Source: Aureobasidium sp. EXF-3400 (Eukaryota > Ascomycota > Dothideomycetes > Dothideales > Saccotheciaceae). From it: a stretch of 64,000 bases of DNA. Both the position numbers and the translations under genes were made by a program. The notes beneath the pieces were generated by a model, which saw nothing but the letters and a program-made list of their open reading frames with translations, was not told the DNA's origin and made no database searches. Positions 10,021 to 21,721 of the stretch are shown here, piece by piece. Every line of letters begins with the position of its first letter. Within the stretch, counting starts at the first letter, position 1. The DNA is taken from the NCBI GenBank assembly GCA_024195585.1, contig SWBL01000102.1:62001-126000 (forward strand), in the 5' to 3' direction.

Positions 10021-11754
10021 TCACTCATCCTCTGCTCCCTCAACACCCTCTATCGTTCCATTCTCAGTCACCTTCTTTGACACGCGGAACAACATTGCAT
10101 GGTTCTTGCCAGCATTCGTCATCCATCGGCCGAGCTTGTGCTCTTTGCCAACAGCTGCAACAATCGCCAGGCCATCTTTGCCTCTGTCACCGCGTTCAAA
10201 CACAGCAAGGTCGTTGATAACGCCCTTGACCGTCTTGTTTGACTCTGGCACAGCGTGTATTGAGTCGTCCATGTACATTGCTTCTCCATCAATTAACTGA
10301 TTGTCCTCGACGCAGCCGATGGGACCCAGCGCTTCCAATCTTCTCCTGTCTTCGGTGATCTTCCAGGCTCTGAGTTGGCCGTCCCAACTGCCACTGATGA
10401 CAATGTTGCTGAACGGTACACACGCAAGAGCGGTGATCCATCTGGGTTGGGGTTCTGTGTATACACTTGCGTCTGCTGAGGGATCGGCTTCTGCACTGAC
10501 ATCTTCAGGGTTCGGCGGTGGGTCAAGGCCGTGTGCGAGGGGTAAGGTGAACATGGCCTTCTTCTTCTGGATGTTCCAAAGAGATAGAGTACCGTTGTCT
10601 GAACCGGTGATGAAAGTCTCATCGTCGACCATAGTAACTCTGTCGATGGAACCTTCGTTGAACTCTCGTGGTTGGGGGATGCCAGCTGCAGCATTCTCCT
10701 TTCTTTGCTTGGACGAGGCACCGCTACCGCCACCGCGGAAGACGAGTTGACTCTCCTCGACGACTCTCCAGAATCTTGCTGTCCTGTCTCTGGCGCCTAC
10801 TGTGACACACAATTCCTGGTTCAGAGCGGCGACATCAGTGACCTCGTCTTGATGACCGAAAAGTGTTTCGACGTAGGCCAGTTCGTCCAGACTCCAGAGC
10901 TTGATTGTTCTGTCTTTACTGGCCGAGTAAAGCTGATTTGTGGTGCGACGGAAGCAGAGAGAAGTGACGGCGTCTCTGTGGTGGTGGAAAAATTTGAGGG
11001 GTTTGAGTGTTGCAGCATCCCAGACAATGAGTTTTCTGTCTTTACCACCAGTGGCTACAAACTTGCCGTCGGTCGAGGCGGCTACACAGAGAATAGCGTC
11101 GGTGTGGTGCTTGAAATCGAAGTCGTCCTCCCTCTTTCCGTTACCGCGTGTGTAGATGAGCTTCTTGGGTTTCGTGGCTTGGGTGTGTTTGGACGAGGCG
11201 TCGATTTGCGGTGGCATCTCCCACTTGATCAGAGTCATGTCCTTGGAGATGGTGTAAATGTATGGAGCGCATGTAGCCACGCCGGTCAGCGACTGCGAGT
11301 CTGCACGGAACTGAGAGTGGAGAGCGTTCTGGTAGTCGTAGTCGTCTGCAATGTAGCGGTAGATTTTTCCCTTGCTTTCTGCCGAGTCCTCCTTCAGGCG
11401 CTCGCCCATACGCTCGGCGAGCAGCTCTGCATCAATGTCCTTTGCGTCGAAGCCTTCGGAAATAATCTGTTGTCGCGTGTTCTCGAGGTATCGTTCGGCC
11501 AGCCGTGTTCGCCTACCTGCCGCATCTTCGCCTTCGAACTCTGATTCCGAGGACTCGTCGTCAGAATCGGCAGGTGGGCGAGGGCCTACATCGTCGTCGT
11601 CGTCGAAATCGCTGCCGGAGACGGAATCGTCGCGAGTTTCTCTTCGCTTGGTAGGGCGTGCATTTGAGCGGTCGTTTGTACGTTGAGGTCGAGGAGCACC
11701 GCCTTCGGGTCTCTTTCTCTTCAGCGAGGCGGGCTTGGTGAAGAAGCTCGACAT
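10021..11754 (-). CDS. RRP9: U3 snoRNP WD40 protein Rrp9 (U3-55K)
   Basis: A single exon of 577 residues starting at the ATG at 11754. The N-terminus is basic (SLKRKRP), then strongly acidic (DFDDDDDV, SESEFEGED), then the conserved RLAERYLENTRQQI helix. WD40 repeats run from about residue 145 to 560, with blades such as TGGKDRKLIVWDA, SASKDRTIKLWSL and SGSWDGQLRAWK. Rrp9 binds the box B/C motif of U3 snoRNA in the nucleolar SSU processome and is needed for 18S rRNA maturation. The length fits fungal Rrp9. It shares a 290-bp divergent promoter with the membrane-protein gene at 12045. Confidence 0.92.
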   Translation of the reverse strand: MSSFFTKPASLKRKRPEGGAPRPQRTNDRSNARPTKRRETRDDSVSGSDFDDDDDVGPRPPADSDDESSESEFEGEDAAGRRTRLAERYLENTRQQIISEGFDAKDIDAELLAERMGERLKEDSAESKGKIYRYIADDYDYQNALHSQFRADSQSLTGVATCAPYIYTISKDMTLIKWEMPPQIDASSKHTQATKPKKLIYTRGNGKREDDFDFKHHTDAILCVAASTDGKFVATGGKDRKLIVWDAATLKPLKFFHHHRDAVTSLCFRRTTNQLYSASKDRTIKLWSLDELAYVETLFGHQDEVTDVAALNQELCVTVGARDRTARFWRVVEESQLVFRGGGSGASSKQRKENAAAGIPQPREFNEGSIDRVTMVDDETFITGSDNGTLSLWNIQKKKAMFTLPLAHGLDPPPNPEDVSAEADPSADASVYTEPQPRWITALACVPFSNIVISGSWDGQLRAWKITEDRRRLEALGPIGCVEDNQLIDGEAMYMDDSIHAVPESNKTVKGVINDLAVFERGDRGKDGLAIVAAVGKEHKLGRWMTNAGKNHAMLFRVSKKVTENGTIEGVEGAEDE

Positions 11755-12044
11755 TGTTGGTGTGGCTGTGATGTAGCGCCTTCCTGTGCAGCAAATTGCG
11801 ACTTCCTCGAAACTTTTTTGCCCGCTGCGAGTTGCAATCCGGAACCCACGCCCGGACCATCTGCTTCACCGCCTTCCCGCTTTGGAAGCACCATCTTGAC
11901 TTTACCTCCGTTCTATCTACCTCTTCTTATTATCAAACAAACGAATTATATCCTTAGTATACCAAAAATTATCAGACTTGTGACGCAAGTTCCCTACCGA
12001 GAACGGCCATCTAATCAAACATATGCCCGACTGAGACACTGAGC

Positions 12045-13687
12045 ATGAGTCGAGATGCATTTCTCGCTCGTATGGCCATGGTAAGTCTACTTTTGTCTAT
12101 CATCATTAAACTTGATGATTCCTCAATCTACTTCAATTGTATACCTTGACCATACCGATCATTGCTTTTCGCAATTACGCATGCAGATCACTATCATGAC
12201 TGACAGCATCGAAGGGCCGATCAGTGTACGAGCCTCTACAAGAAGATTCAGAGCTGCTCGTACAGCCGACAAGACCTGGTGAGCAGCAATATAATGCCAG
12301 AGGTGAGCCTATCAACATGGCCGCCAAACATCGCAAGGAGGCCATGATAGCAGCTTCAAATGAAGTCCTGGCGGCCATTGGTGTATGCGAAAGGAAAGAT
12401 AAACTCATCGACCGTCTGAAGGAGGAAATGCCTGATGGTGAACAGCGAGTCCGTTTAACCGACCAAGAATGGAAACTGGTCAGAGAAGGTGAAGATGACT
12501 ATGGTGAAACCATCCGCATGGTTGCAGAGACTTCGAGGAATCTCTTGACTTGGTGGGTCATGGGCCTCCGGAGAAGATTACAAGTCGGCTTCGTTTCGTC
12601 CAACCTTGGTTTCGTCGACCTCCTCTCGACCGAATGGACGTCCTTCACCAGCAATGGGTTTCTCGGTGGTGTTCGGTTTCTCACAGTGGGCGGGCTAGCA
12701 GAAGTCACATCACAGCTCATGCTAACCTTTGTCGACTGGTACCTGGGCGAGCAAGTAATGAAGATTAGTAAGAAGGTCATCCGGCTAAAGTCTAGCGCCA
12801 GACAGCGATTTGTACTGCTCAGATGTGTGAATTATAGCTACCAGACGGTGAACGCATTGCTCCATCTTTCAGTCTACCCCTTGGCTTCATTCTCCTGTCT
12901 GCAACAACTAGGTCTCACATCCTCAAAAACTCTCCTGCCATCAAGATCCTGGCTGGTACCTTGGAGTCATTCGTCTCCTCTTCGATGGGCGTTCTTCGAC
13001 CAGAAGCAGGTCGGAGGCTCGAAGTTGGTGGGATTGTTACTCTCACCAGCAGCGATTTGGGTGACCATGACCCTACTCCAACATTCCGCCGCGTCAGCAT
13101 ATGGTCATGTACCCCTATTCGAATACAGCTGTATCTTAGGCCCTCACAATATCGGCTCAACGCAGCAGACGGATGACTCGAAATCCGGTCTCGCGACACC
13201 CTTCTCTCGACTTCGAGACAAAGCGCTACGAACCTTAGGCTGGGCACCAGCCCTCCCTCCCTCGGAAAGCAAAACACAAGACTTGACACGAGAATTGAGC
13301 GTACGCAATCATACAAGCACAACACCAGACTCGCAGCATGGCACGGCTACAAGACATCGAGTTACTGAGCTCTCAACTCTGCCCTCGAACCTCCTAGCGT
13401 TGAACCTTGACTATCTCTTCTGGACCATCATCATGCTGCCTCTGGATATTCTGCATCTCACTTCTCTTTCGTCGGCATTCTCCTCGAGTACAGCAGCAAG
13501 AACGAGTGTTGAGATTGGTGGGTTCGCAGGAGTGACCCTTGGACTTGCGGTATCGAGGATGGCAAGATTGAACAAGATTGGCTTATGTCTCGCGTTGGAG
13601 TTTACGCTTGACACGGCAGTCTGGGGTGGAGCTTTCGTGTGGGCGAGATATGTCGGTGCATCGAGATACTATTGGGGACGTACATGA
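12045..13687 (+). CDS. Multi-pass membrane protein of unknown function
   Basis: Predicted exons 12045-12080 and 12215-13687, 502 residues. The first exon encodes MSRDAFLARMAM and ends at a perfect GTAAGT. The acceptor at 12214 (GAAG) is the only one in the right phase; it is non-ideal, so the 5' structure is moderately certain. The soluble N-terminal 100 residues are charged. Hydrophobic segments follow around FLGGVRFLTVGGLAEVTSQLML, VNALLHLSVYPLASFSCL, KLVGLLLSPAAIWVTMTLL, LDYLFWTIIMLPLDILHL and GGFAGVTLGLAVSRM, giving about five or six transmembrane helices. I do not recognise the family; it may be a fungus-specific organelle membrane protein. Do not infer a function from its divergent neighbour RRP9. 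Confidence 0.75.
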
Positions 13688-13865
13688 CGGGAACCACGTT
13701 GAGAGCAGAGTATTCGATGGTGAGAGCGAGAGCGAGAACTTATTCGGGTATCTGCAAGAATGCCATGCGCAATGCAAGATAAACACTTGCAAGCAAAGGA
13801 TAGAAAACAAGACAATATTCTACATGCGAAAAGAAAAGTGCCATACAGATATTTGGAAGGAGTCA

Positions 13866-15321
13866 TCATTGCTCAATGCCCCATCGCTTCCAGATGCCTT
13901 GAAGTCTACCCTTTGCCTCTTTACTCATACACAAGCCAGGGTCTAGAGGTTTTAGTTTCTCTTCGCCCAACAGACTCAGGGCGGCAAGACCGAGATACGA
14001 GTGATACAGATCGGGCAGATCGCCAGCGAGTTTGCCAAAGCCGCCGAGTTGAGGGTGGACGGTTCGTTCGAGGAGCCATCGGCGGAGGGATTCTGTGTTG
14101 GGAAGTTTGGCTTGATTGAGAATCTGTTGGATGTCATGTTAGCCGGATGTGGCTCGTTGCGAGTACAGAGGATAGAGAAGAGAGACGTACGGATAATGAG
14201 CCGTGGACCCAGAAGGCATAACATGTGTCTGCAATCTTGTTGCAACGACCATTAAAGCCCGTCCACTCCAGACTAAAGTTTATGCTCGGTCGGCCTTCGT
14301 AATTCATTTGTCCCTGTTTGCTCACAAACTTGTCTTGGTAGACGAAGCTGTGTGCGTCGTGACAGGTCTCGGCCGTGTCTGTTTCATCGCCGTACGTGTC
14401 TACGTCATCTTCTTCACATATGGTAGCAGTCTGGCGTGAGACCAACCATTTTATTAAGAGGGAAGGGTTGGTGAGAGAGTCTTTCGGTGAGGGAGGAGTA
14501 GGCAGGGCGGAGTAAGGTGGTGTGGGAAGGCGGTCGATATTGCTGAGGGCACCGATGGCGCAGTAGGTGAAGCCAGCGTGAGCTTCATGGTAGGGTGCGT
14601 CTGAGATGCCGCCGTCGTATGTCTGTGTTTGCCGTCGTCAGCCCCTTGGGTCGGTGTGTCTATGGCTGTCTTTACTCACCTCAGCGCTCCGTATGCATGT
14701 CACAAAGTTATCGATCTCGACATCTGGACAACCTTCTATTTCGCCCTCGTAGGTTCCTCTGAGAATGTAGCGTACACCAGTAGCGCAGTATCCAAATCTT
14801 GAGTCTGTACCGCCGTTGATGGTGCCCTTGACGAGTGTCTCTCCGAAACTGCCGTCGGGTCTTTGGAGTCGCGTGAGCCATCGTAGACATTCGCTCCTGT
14901 TGACTCTGCTCAGATCATCGTCCAGGATGAGTAGCGAACACAAGGCGAAGAAGGTGGCAGGCAGATTCGCAGGGTCCCAGTGCTGGTTGTCTTCTGTGGT
15001 CGCATCTCCAAAGGTCGCGCCAGGGAAGGCGCGGAAGCCGCCATGTGGGTGTTGGTTGTTGTAGATCCAGTCGATGTAGTCTTTCCTCTGCTCTGCTGTC
15101 GTGTTTTGTTGCAGGGTGCCTAGCAAGTCTAAGCCACTCAGGGTGAAGAAGGCGAGGGACATGCGATTGCTGTCATTGCTCTGGTATGCGGTGGGCAAGT
15201 ATGTCTTGAGTGTGCGCAAGAAGTACTTTGTGTGTTTGGGGACATCGAGTTCGGGGGTTGAAGCCATAATGTCCTGCACCTTTGGCTGTTGAGGTGCCGG
15301 TTTGAGGACGGCCGAGGGCAT
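13866..15321 (-). CDS. CDC43: Geranylgeranyltransferase type I beta subunit
   Basis: Three exons: 15321-14680, 14622-14191 and 14123-13866, 443 residues. Both introns are phase 0 (57 and 67 nt). Prenyltransferase alpha-alpha toroid repeats are visible: NNQHPHGGFRAFPGA, LQRPDGSFGETL, TYDGGISDAPYHEAHAGFTYCAIGAL and HPQLGGFGKLAGDLPDLYHSYLGL. They include the D..C..H zinc ligand pattern (EWTGFNGRCNKIADTCYAFW and DLYHSYLG). It acts with the Ram2 alpha subunit to geranylgeranylate CaaL proteins such as Rho1 and Cdc42 in the cytosol. An acidic insertion (CEEDDVDTYGDETDTAE) sits in the middle repeats. It is divergent from the HAD gene, with 275 bp between the starts. Confidence 0.9.
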
Positions 15322-15596
15322 TAGGAAATGGTTATTACGTCAAGGGATGTCGAGGAAACCATTCGAACTTCCCCAGAACCCTGTTATGCTCATTATAATC
15401 TCCATCTTGGACTCTCTCATCAAATCAAAAACATGAGGCTCAAAGTGGCGCACCCGCTGCCGCCGAAACCCTCTTCCATGACGCTCACTAGTCCTGTGCT
15501 CACATGTCTGTGCCCATTATTGTGCATGCTTGTGCACTAGCCTTCTGTCTGCTATGCACGTATATGCATGCTGTCCACGACAACGACATCGAAATC

Positions 15597-16559
15597 ATGA
15601 AAATACCACGGCCTATTCATCTGCTACTGGACTGGGATGGCACATTAACCCGCAAAGACACTCTTTCTCTAGTCGGTAGTATAGCATACCACGCGAACTC
15701 CGACAAATCCCTACCGCCTTGGTCGGATTTCGTCAACGGATGGATGAACGACTACACCAAGCACCTAAACCACTATGAATCCATCACCTCTGCCAGAACA
15801 ACTCTGGACCAAGAACGACAGTGGCTAGCCAGTCTTGCACCCATCGAAAACAAAAGCGTCCATCGCGTCGAGTCCAGTGGCATATTCAAACGTGTCAAGG
15901 CCAGCCACGTCGACCATATCGCTGCCTCATCCATCAAAAGCGGGGATTTGCAACTCCGCAGCCACTGGGATTCTCTACTCAACACTCTGCTTGCAGATCC
16001 ATCCAACACGATCAGCATTCTCAGCGTGAATTGGAGTGCACGCTTCATCCGCCAGTCTCTTCTCTCCGCATCTTCGAATACCATATCTCCGGAGAGTGGG
16101 TCACTGAGTTCCTACATCCAGTCTATGGATATCCAGGCAAACGAAATCTCCAATCTTGAGCATACGGATGGAAGTGATAATAAATTATCCAAGGATTCTA
16201 GCACTGGTATCCGTACTTCTGCGGACAAACTATTACGTCTGCCTCTTCGTTGTCAACAGAAACTCAACAAGTCCGTCCCGACAAGCGAGTTAGCGGAGCA
16301 GGAAGACGAGATCGTCGTGTACATTGGAGACTCCGCTACTGATCTTGAAGCTTTGCTTGCAGCAGACGTGGGTATCTGTATTAGAGATGATCCCATGGGG
16401 AGCAGCCAGAAAGAATTATCTGATACGCTTCAGAGAATTGGCGTAAGCATTCGACATCTTGATGAGGGCATAGACGTGGAGCAGAAGACAGACCATGTCG
16501 TCTACTGGACCCATGGCTTTGATCAAGTCACAGAAGCACTATCAAGTATGACAATCTGA
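15597..16559 (+). CDS. HAD-superfamily phosphatase-like protein
   Basis: A single exon, 320 residues from the ATG at 15597. An in-frame upstream ATG at 15504 would add a 31-residue hydrophobic leader, but family members begin close to the catalytic motif. HAD motif I is LLLDWDGTLTRKD (residues about 10-20, nucleophile Asp in DWDGT). Motif IV is VVYIGDSATDLEALLAADVGICI near residue 240. This layout matches fungal MtnX-like/Cto1-like HAD hydrolases. A Ser-rich, poorly conserved insertion lies at about residues 165-230. The substrate cannot be told from sequence; soluble small-molecule phosphatase is the likely role. Confidence 0.8.
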   Translation: MKIPRPIHLLLDWDGTLTRKDTLSLVGSIAYHANSDKSLPPWSDFVNGWMNDYTKHLNHYESITSARTTLDQERQWLASLAPIENKSVHRVESSGIFKRVKASHVDHIAASSIKSGDLQLRSHWDSLLNTLLADPSNTISILSVNWSARFIRQSLLSASSNTISPESGSLSSYIQSMDIQANEISNLEHTDGSDNKLSKDSSTGIRTSADKLLRLPLRCQQKLNKSVPTSELAEQEDEIVVYIGDSATDLEALLAADVGICIRDDPMGSSQKELSDTLQRIGVSIRHLDEGIDVEQKTDHVVYWTHGFDQVTEALSSMTI

Positions 16560-18014
16560 TTTCACTCCTCAAAGAATAAGTGGGAATCTGAATGAGCAGC
16601 ATCGAGGTGCGCAGTCCAGCATTCAAGAGGCAATCAGGAGCCGCGGAGTTCAAGCGCGAGATTTGCTAATAAATGTTGTTGTCGCAAGCATGATGCATTG
16701 GATCATCCTTAGCCGGTAATTCCAGGTCAGCAAGACATGTCTTTGAAATTGATTATCGTATAGGATAGGCTTTGAGAATAGAGTCAGGGTCGCTCTAACA
16801 AGTTGGCCATGTCAAAATCTTTTGAATTGCCGACAGCTCATGAAAACAGAATAATCACACCATCTATTCCAGACAGAGTATACGGCAGCGTGTACATATA
16901 TCATGATCTCTAGAGCAACCGCGGGTTATCAAGAATGCAGGAGACGCGTGGTGTTGACATTGGACAGCCAACAAAGCAAAGTCCACTGTTCTGAAGAGTT
17001 TGATCATTCGATTGTTGATACTTGCCACATTGCGAGCAATTTCCAGGAGAACAGGCTACAGCCGATAGAGCGGCTCCGCAAAAGACGTCCTGCGGCAGAG
17101 AACCCACCGTCCAGAACGTCTCTGCTGTCGTGTCACATCACCCAAGCCGCGCGGGTGAAAGTATTGATTCGTCGTCTGGATAGCTCGGAACGTCTACACA
17201 CAGCAACGTCTCATCATGTGTCTGCACGCTGAGGCTAGCGACCATACTGTCTTGAGCGTGATGCATCTTCCACGTTGACGCCGCTGTCGTCGGGTTCAGT
17301 TCGCGGGAAGGCTTCAAAGGCTTGCTTCCACATGTTTGGCGCCACCAAAGCTTGGCCGGCAGCTGCGTTCGCAATCGTTGTCTGCAACGTCCACAACCGC
17401 AACCTCGCTCGTCGTATCTCTTTGCAACCAATGGAATGTCGAATTTCCCGATCGGCAATGTTTGTATTGCGCACTCGTACTCGAAGCATGTCACCAATAG
17501 TCTCTCGACGAAAGCGACAATATCACAAATCTTCAGGCCGTCTAAAGATGTCTCCCGCGTGGGCCGATACAATCCATGGTATTCCTTCCAAAAGCGCTCA
17601 GGCTAAATCGACTGGGCACGCATGCTCACCCCGAGACCTTCAACCCGAACGCACCTGATAGGTACGAACTCGCGCGTGCTCCACCACCTCCGCGCTCCTC
17701 CGCATCGATCCCCACATGCTTTCGAGACCTCCATGTCCTGAAAGTAGCAGGAGTAGGCTGACAACCGGCGGCTAAATCCAAATGTATTCTAGTCCACGCC
17801 TGGTGCAATTTGGCGGCTAATCATGCTCACCTGTACCTCATACACACACAGACCTCTAAGCGTGCTACGAGTGCCGTAGATCCATGTACCTGGGTCGACT
17901 CCAGTCATTGCTCGAGTATAAGATCTGTGGAGCACCTCCACTTCCCCCAGACAAGATCGATTTTCGTACGACTATCATTAACGATTAGAGAGACCCATCG
18001 ACACATCCTCCAAT
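16560..18014. other. Intergenic region upstream of the sugar transporter
   Basis: About 1.45 kb. Frames on both strands (for example 17138-17572 minus and 17275-17658 plus) overlap each other and show no family content. The last 250 bp look like the promoter and leader of the transporter. No RNA gene seen. Confidence 0.45.
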
Positions 18015-20114
18015 ATGCATACCTCGACAAGTGGAGGCCATGATGCTTTGTCCAAGCGACGTGCCCAGTTCGCTGGTCCATCAGGTGTCAAGGGTCTTAT
18101 CCAGAACTCGCGCATTTTCCTTCTCGCCGTCTTTGCTTCGCTCGGTGGTTTCGTCTATGGATGTGAGTATAGTGGTGGAATGGTTTACCTGTGCTTCTGC
18201 TGATTACAGTCCCTTAGACAATCAAGGAATGTTCGGACAAGTTTTGAACATGTCATCTTTCAAGGCAACAGTCAACCCAGATTCCATCTCAAACCCTACT
18301 ACCAGAGGTCTCCTTACTGCGTAGGTTCTTCCAGTATCTCCAGATATACATTGTACTGATCCAAGCAGCATTCTTGAACTCGGAGCGTGGGTTGGTGTAT
18401 TGATCAACGGATACAACGCCGACAAATTTGGTCGTAAGATTGCCACCCAAATTGGCGTGGGCGTCTTCATAGTCGGTGTCATTGTCCAAGCATGCGCCAA
18501 GAATGCCGACTACATCTACGGTGGTCGTTTTGTCACTGGTCTTGGTGTCGGTATCCTGTCCATGATTGTTCCTCTGTGAGTATCGAAAGCTCTTTGTACG
18601 CCGCCGCCTCACTAATCGTGACCACAGCTACAACGCCGAGTTGGCACCTGCCGAGATCAGAGGTTCGCTCGTTTCGCTCCAGCAGCTCGCTATTTGTACC
18701 GGTATCATGATAAGTTATTGGATTGGTATGTCTCTTGGTTCCCTTCAAGTCTATACACAATTGACTCGTATGCTCAGGATACGGCACTAACTACATCGGC
18801 GGCACTGGCGCTGGCCAATCGAACGCCGCATGGTTGGTACCTATCTGTATCCAGCTTTTGCCCGCTGTTATCCTCGGTGTTGGTATCATGTGGCTTCCCC
18901 AAAGGTAAGACTCGTAGATGCGCTTGTAGCATCTTGTATGCTAACCGGTCCCAGTCCCCGCTGGCTCGTATCCAACGACCGTGAGGACCAAGCTTTGAAC
19001 ATCCTCGCCGACCTCAGAAGAGCGCCCAAGGACAGCGAGATCGTACAACTTGAGTTCCTCGAGATCAAGGCCCAGCACATGTTCGAAGTCGACAGATCGA
19101 GAGCCAAGTTCCCTCAATTCCAATCCGGAAGCTTCTCGGACAACTTCAAGCTTGGATTCTACGACTACGCCTCCTTGTTCACCAACAAATCTCTTCGCAA
19201 GAGAGTCTTTGTCGCCGTCTTCACCATGGTCTTCCAACAATGTCAGTTTTCGTTGTCGATCGTTTCAGGTTGTTCTTACTAACTTTGCCGTGCAGGGTCT
19301 GGTATCAACGCTATTCTCTACTACGCCGCTTTCATCTTCCAGGACTTGGGTTTGACTGGCAACACCACTTCGCTTCTCGCCAGTGGTGTTGGTGGTATCT
19401 TGCTCATGCTCGCCACCATTCCCGCCGTCCTCTACATCGATCAGCTTGGTCGCAAGCCCGTCCTCATCGCCGGTGCCCTCGGCATGGGTATCTCGCACAT
19501 CATCGTCGCTGGTCTGTATGGTCACTATGGACCTACCAAGTGGGCTGGTAGTTCAGGCAAAGCCGCTGGTTGGGTTGCCGTCGTATTCGTTTGGCTCTAC
19601 GAGATCAACTTTGGATACTCTTGGGGAGTGAGTCACAATCTTCAACTTAACATTTGCGCGAGCTTGGCAAGTTACTGACGAGTCTTTCTAGCCTGGTGCA
19701 TGGGTCCTCGTTGCTGAAGTCTTCCCTCTCGGTGTCAGAGCAAAGGGTATTTCCATCGGTGCCTCATCGAACTGGCTCAACAACTTCGCCATTGGACAAG
19801 CCACCCCTGATATGGTCGCTTCCATGAACTACGGCACCTTCATCTTCTTCGGTATCATCTGTTTCCTCGCTGCCGCTTTCATCTTCTTCATGGTTCCCGA
19901 GACCAAGGGTCTCACTCTGGAAGAAATGGACGAAGTCTTTGGTGACGAGGCTGGCAACGCTGCCGATGACCGCGCCAGACTTGACAGAATCTACACCGAG
20001 TTGGGTCTGATGGATGGTGGTGACCACCCCATGAACGGCGACAAGATGAATGGCGAGAAGATTGCTGCTATCGACATCATGAACGATGGAACTTACAAGC
20101 ACGTCAGCCATTAA
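18015..20114 (+). CDS. MFS hexose/monosaccharide transporter
   Basis: Eight exons: 18015-18162, 18218-18320, 18369-18575, 18628-18725, 18778-18904, 18955-19241, 19296-19627 and 19692-20114. Introns are 48-64 nt and the product is 574 residues. Sugar-porter signatures are clear: GFVYGYNQG in TM1, NADKFGRK in loop 2-3, the GRFVTGLGVG motif, PLYNAELAPAEIRG, PQSPRWL before the central loop, QQWSGINAILYYA in TM7, DQLGRKPVL, and the C-terminal PETKGLTLEEMDEVFGD. Twelve transmembrane helices fit. It is a plasma-membrane proton-coupled or facilitative sugar uptake carrier of the fungal HXT/high-affinity glucose group; the exact sugar cannot be read from sequence. It converges with the dehydrogenase gene at 20516. 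Confidence 0.92.
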
Positions 20115-20515
20115 GTCTAGCGCTTTTTGCTCGTCGACAGGTCGGGTTGTTGTTGGACAGGGGCGCTTTTCTCGTTTCTTCACATTGCTTCCGAGTTCTG
20201 ATTATACCTTATATACTGATTCTGCCAAGAATGCTATTTGCACATATGGTTGTAATGATACTATGTCTTGCTCACTATTTTCTGAAGCGTTCGTATATGG
20301 AGTCGCCTGCATGTTGTTTTCCCTGTACAAGGAACGCCTGAGCCAGACGGAAAGGGCAAGTGAGGGTGTGGTTGACACCTCCTGCTCTTTTACAAAAACA
20401 CAAAACACGATCAGGAGTTAGGTATCGAATTCTTAGCGATCGCACCTCCTGTTTGCATTTGATGACTTGATTATATAGCAAGAGTGCGAATAGTCGTCGT
20501 GCTCCAGTAGTCTAT
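20115..20515. other. Convergent intergenic region
   Basis: 400 bp between the stop codons of the transporter and the dehydrogenase. It is T-rich and consistent with two 3' untranslated regions; nothing else seen. Confidence 0.4.
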
Positions 20516-21721
20516 TTAGACCTTGTACACAATCTTGAAGGAAGATATCTTGCCCTGGCGATGCATATCAAAGCCCTCGTGGATAGAGTCAAGATCCATC
20601 AACTTGACATTGTTAGGCTTGATCTTGCCCTCTTCCAGCCAAGAGGGCAATTTCTCGAAAAGTTCAGCAGAAAGTTCGTGGTCTTCGACGGAAGCCTGAA
20701 AACGAATACAGTCAGTGGTTGCGTCGTTATGATGTGCTCGCACACAACTTACCGGCCAGTGGAACTCCTTGTACTGATGATCCTTGAGAAATGCTGTCCA
20801 AACAAGGACATCGGTGATCTTGACATGCTTGTCAACACCCTCCGTGTTTGCCTTTCCAGGGCGTACAGTGCACAAAACACCGCCCTTATCATTGATCGCT
20901 TGAGACGCCAATGTCGAAGAATCCTTCTGACCAATCGTATCGAATGTATATTCCAGCTCTGGTGCAGCTTTCTTGATATTGTCGACGACATTAGAGTCAT
21001 TGTAGTCGAAAACATGAGTAGCTCCGAGTTTCTTGACCAGATCAAAGTTCCGAGAGCTGCAAGTGGTGACGATGTTGAAACCATACATTGAGGCGATTTG
21101 AATCGCATATTGTCCAACGCTCGCTACACACTTGAATCAGCAATTGTTCATGTCTCTGCCTGTTCTTTGCACTTACAACTACCACCCCAAATCAAGATGC
21201 TTGTTTTTCCTTCCTTTCTAGGGATGGCCAAACAAGTCTTGGAGAACAGGGCCAACCAAGCAGTGCAGGAAGCAAGTGGCACCGTAGCCGCATCTTCAGG
21301 CTTGACACCCTTGGGGACCTTGAAGCTGATACGATCATCAGCGAAGGTGTGACTTCCATAGGCTCCTAGCCCTTTGATCTCTGCTCCCCAGATCAAACCT
21401 GCAACCACATCGCCCTTGCTGAGGATCTTCGCGTCCTTGCCGGGCTCCTCAACAGTGCCGACGAAATCACAGCCGAGGACTGTGCCCTCGCCGAATGCAT
21501 TGCTGTCGAGTGTTTGGACTGCATGTTGAGGTCAGTGAAACACGCGGATTGAGAGTCGGTCACAGAAGCTTACTATCGGTGGGATTTTGAGCTACATGTT
21601 GCACGGACACAAGGCTCTGGTGTGCTTCGCGTGATGGCAACTGGACTTCCTCTTTGACCAAGGTTTGTTTACCATCGCGTTCGTGCTGAACCCATGCTGT
21701 GCTGTTGGTCATGTTGGGCAT
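20516..21721 (-). CDS. Medium-chain dehydrogenase, zinc-independent enoyl reductase-like (ToxD type)
   Basis: Four exons: 21721-21574, 21518-21177, 21123-20753 and 20695-20516, 346 residues. The N-terminal GroES-like part contains HVAQNPTDIQTLD and VLGCDFVGTVEE. The Rossmann part contains the nucleotide loop IWGGSSSVGQYAIQIA and the ATHVFDYND strand. The catalytic-zinc cysteine and histidine of classical alcohol dehydrogenases are absent, as in quinone oxidoreductase or trans-enoyl reductase MDRs such as ToxD. It is predicted to be cytosolic and NADPH-dependent. No polyketide synthase is nearby, so a stand-alone quinone/enone reductase is more likely than a biosynthetic partner. Confidence 0.85.

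Noticed and set aside
10672..11544. 290-codon open frame on the plus strand opposite RRP9
   Set aside because: It lies wholly antisense to a well-supported WD40 gene, has no family content and arises from that gene's codon pattern.
17138..17658. Overlapping frames on both strands that looked like a small gene
   Set aside because: No frame is consistent over more than about 60 residues with plausible introns, and no family resemblance.
20516..21721. Trans-acting enoyl reductase of a polyketide cluster
   Set aside because: No polyketide synthase or other backbone gene lies anywhere in the window; a general MDR reductase is simpler.
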